From Chloroflexota bacterium (GTDB lineage: Bacteria > Chloroflexota > Dehalococcoidia > Lucifugimonadales > Lucifugimonadaceae): a stretch of DNA of 6,019 nucleotides. Position 1 is the first letter of the stretch. Every line of letters begins with the position of its first letter. The position numbers were made by a program, and so were the translations under genes. Shown here piece after piece: positions 5,980 through 6,019 of the stretch. The stretch is from NCBI GenBank assembly GCA_002730795.1, contig PCAX01000007.1, positions 1 to 6,019 of the forward strand. Reading direction: 5' to 3'. A model generated the notes under the pieces. The model was given only the letters and a program-made list of their open reading frames with translations. It ran no database searches and was not told the DNA's origin.

Positions 5980-6019
5980 TGTTTTCTTTCTATTGGATCT
6001 TATCCATTAGATCATTACA

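Noticed and set aside
5995..6013. Overlapping short inverted repeats (GATCT/AGATC, GGAT/ATCC) upstream of the minus-strand lipoprotein gene
   Set aside because: Arms are only 4-5 bp and the window ends here, so no context supports an operator.
1..6019. Mobile element, CRISPR array, tRNA or phage-defence locus
   Set aside because: I found no transposase or nuclease frame, terminal repeats, regularly spaced repeats, or cloverleaf-like sequence on either strand.

Overview
The window looks like a piece of an AT-rich, free-living bacterial chromosome. My best guess is a marine Chloroflexota (SAR202-type) bacterium or a metagenome-assembled genome of one. The grounds are the oligopeptide-type ABC transporter genes, a substrate-binding lipoprotein with an Ala/Pro/Glu/Thr 'PTATPEPEP' tether as often seen in Chloroflexota, and neighbouring small lipoproteins of no recognised family. 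This placement is inference from sequence style; there is no rRNA or marker gene here.

Left part (1-2122, minus strand): two inner-membrane permease genes of a DppBC/OppBC-type ABC importer, transcribed leftward as an operon with a 3-nt gap. The DppB-like gene is complete, with a 30-40 residue N-terminal extension. The DppC-like gene runs off the left edge just after its EAA motif, and it carries an unusually large extracytoplasmic insert between TM1 and the core domain. No ATPase gene is visible; if it is linked, it lies beyond the left edge.

Middle (2123-2479): a 357-nt AT-rich divergent intergenic region with no gene. It holds a plausible promoter for the rightward gene and, next to the expected transcription start, a GC-rich near-perfect 22-nt palindrome (2418-2439) that could be an operator or a 5' UTR hairpin. 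Rightward from it runs a 631-aa SBP_bac_5-family substrate-binding lipoprotein (2480-4375), closed by a strong stem-loop terminator (4403-4436). Binding protein and permeases are divergently transcribed but probably form one peptide/oligopeptide-like uptake system.

Right part (4456-5979): three small lipoproteins that are paralogs of one another. Two are in tandem on the plus strand with a 4-nt stop/start overlap, and a third converges on them from the minus strand. All share a lipobox, a [K][KM]?KD-[IF]-E-x-R-[FI]-YE core and a C-terminal 'GN-x-[VI]-[ML]-LCE ... C-x-x-L' motif with two conserved cysteines. I do not recognise the family; it is the most novel element of the window. Whether it works with the transporter is unknown: a terminator separates them.
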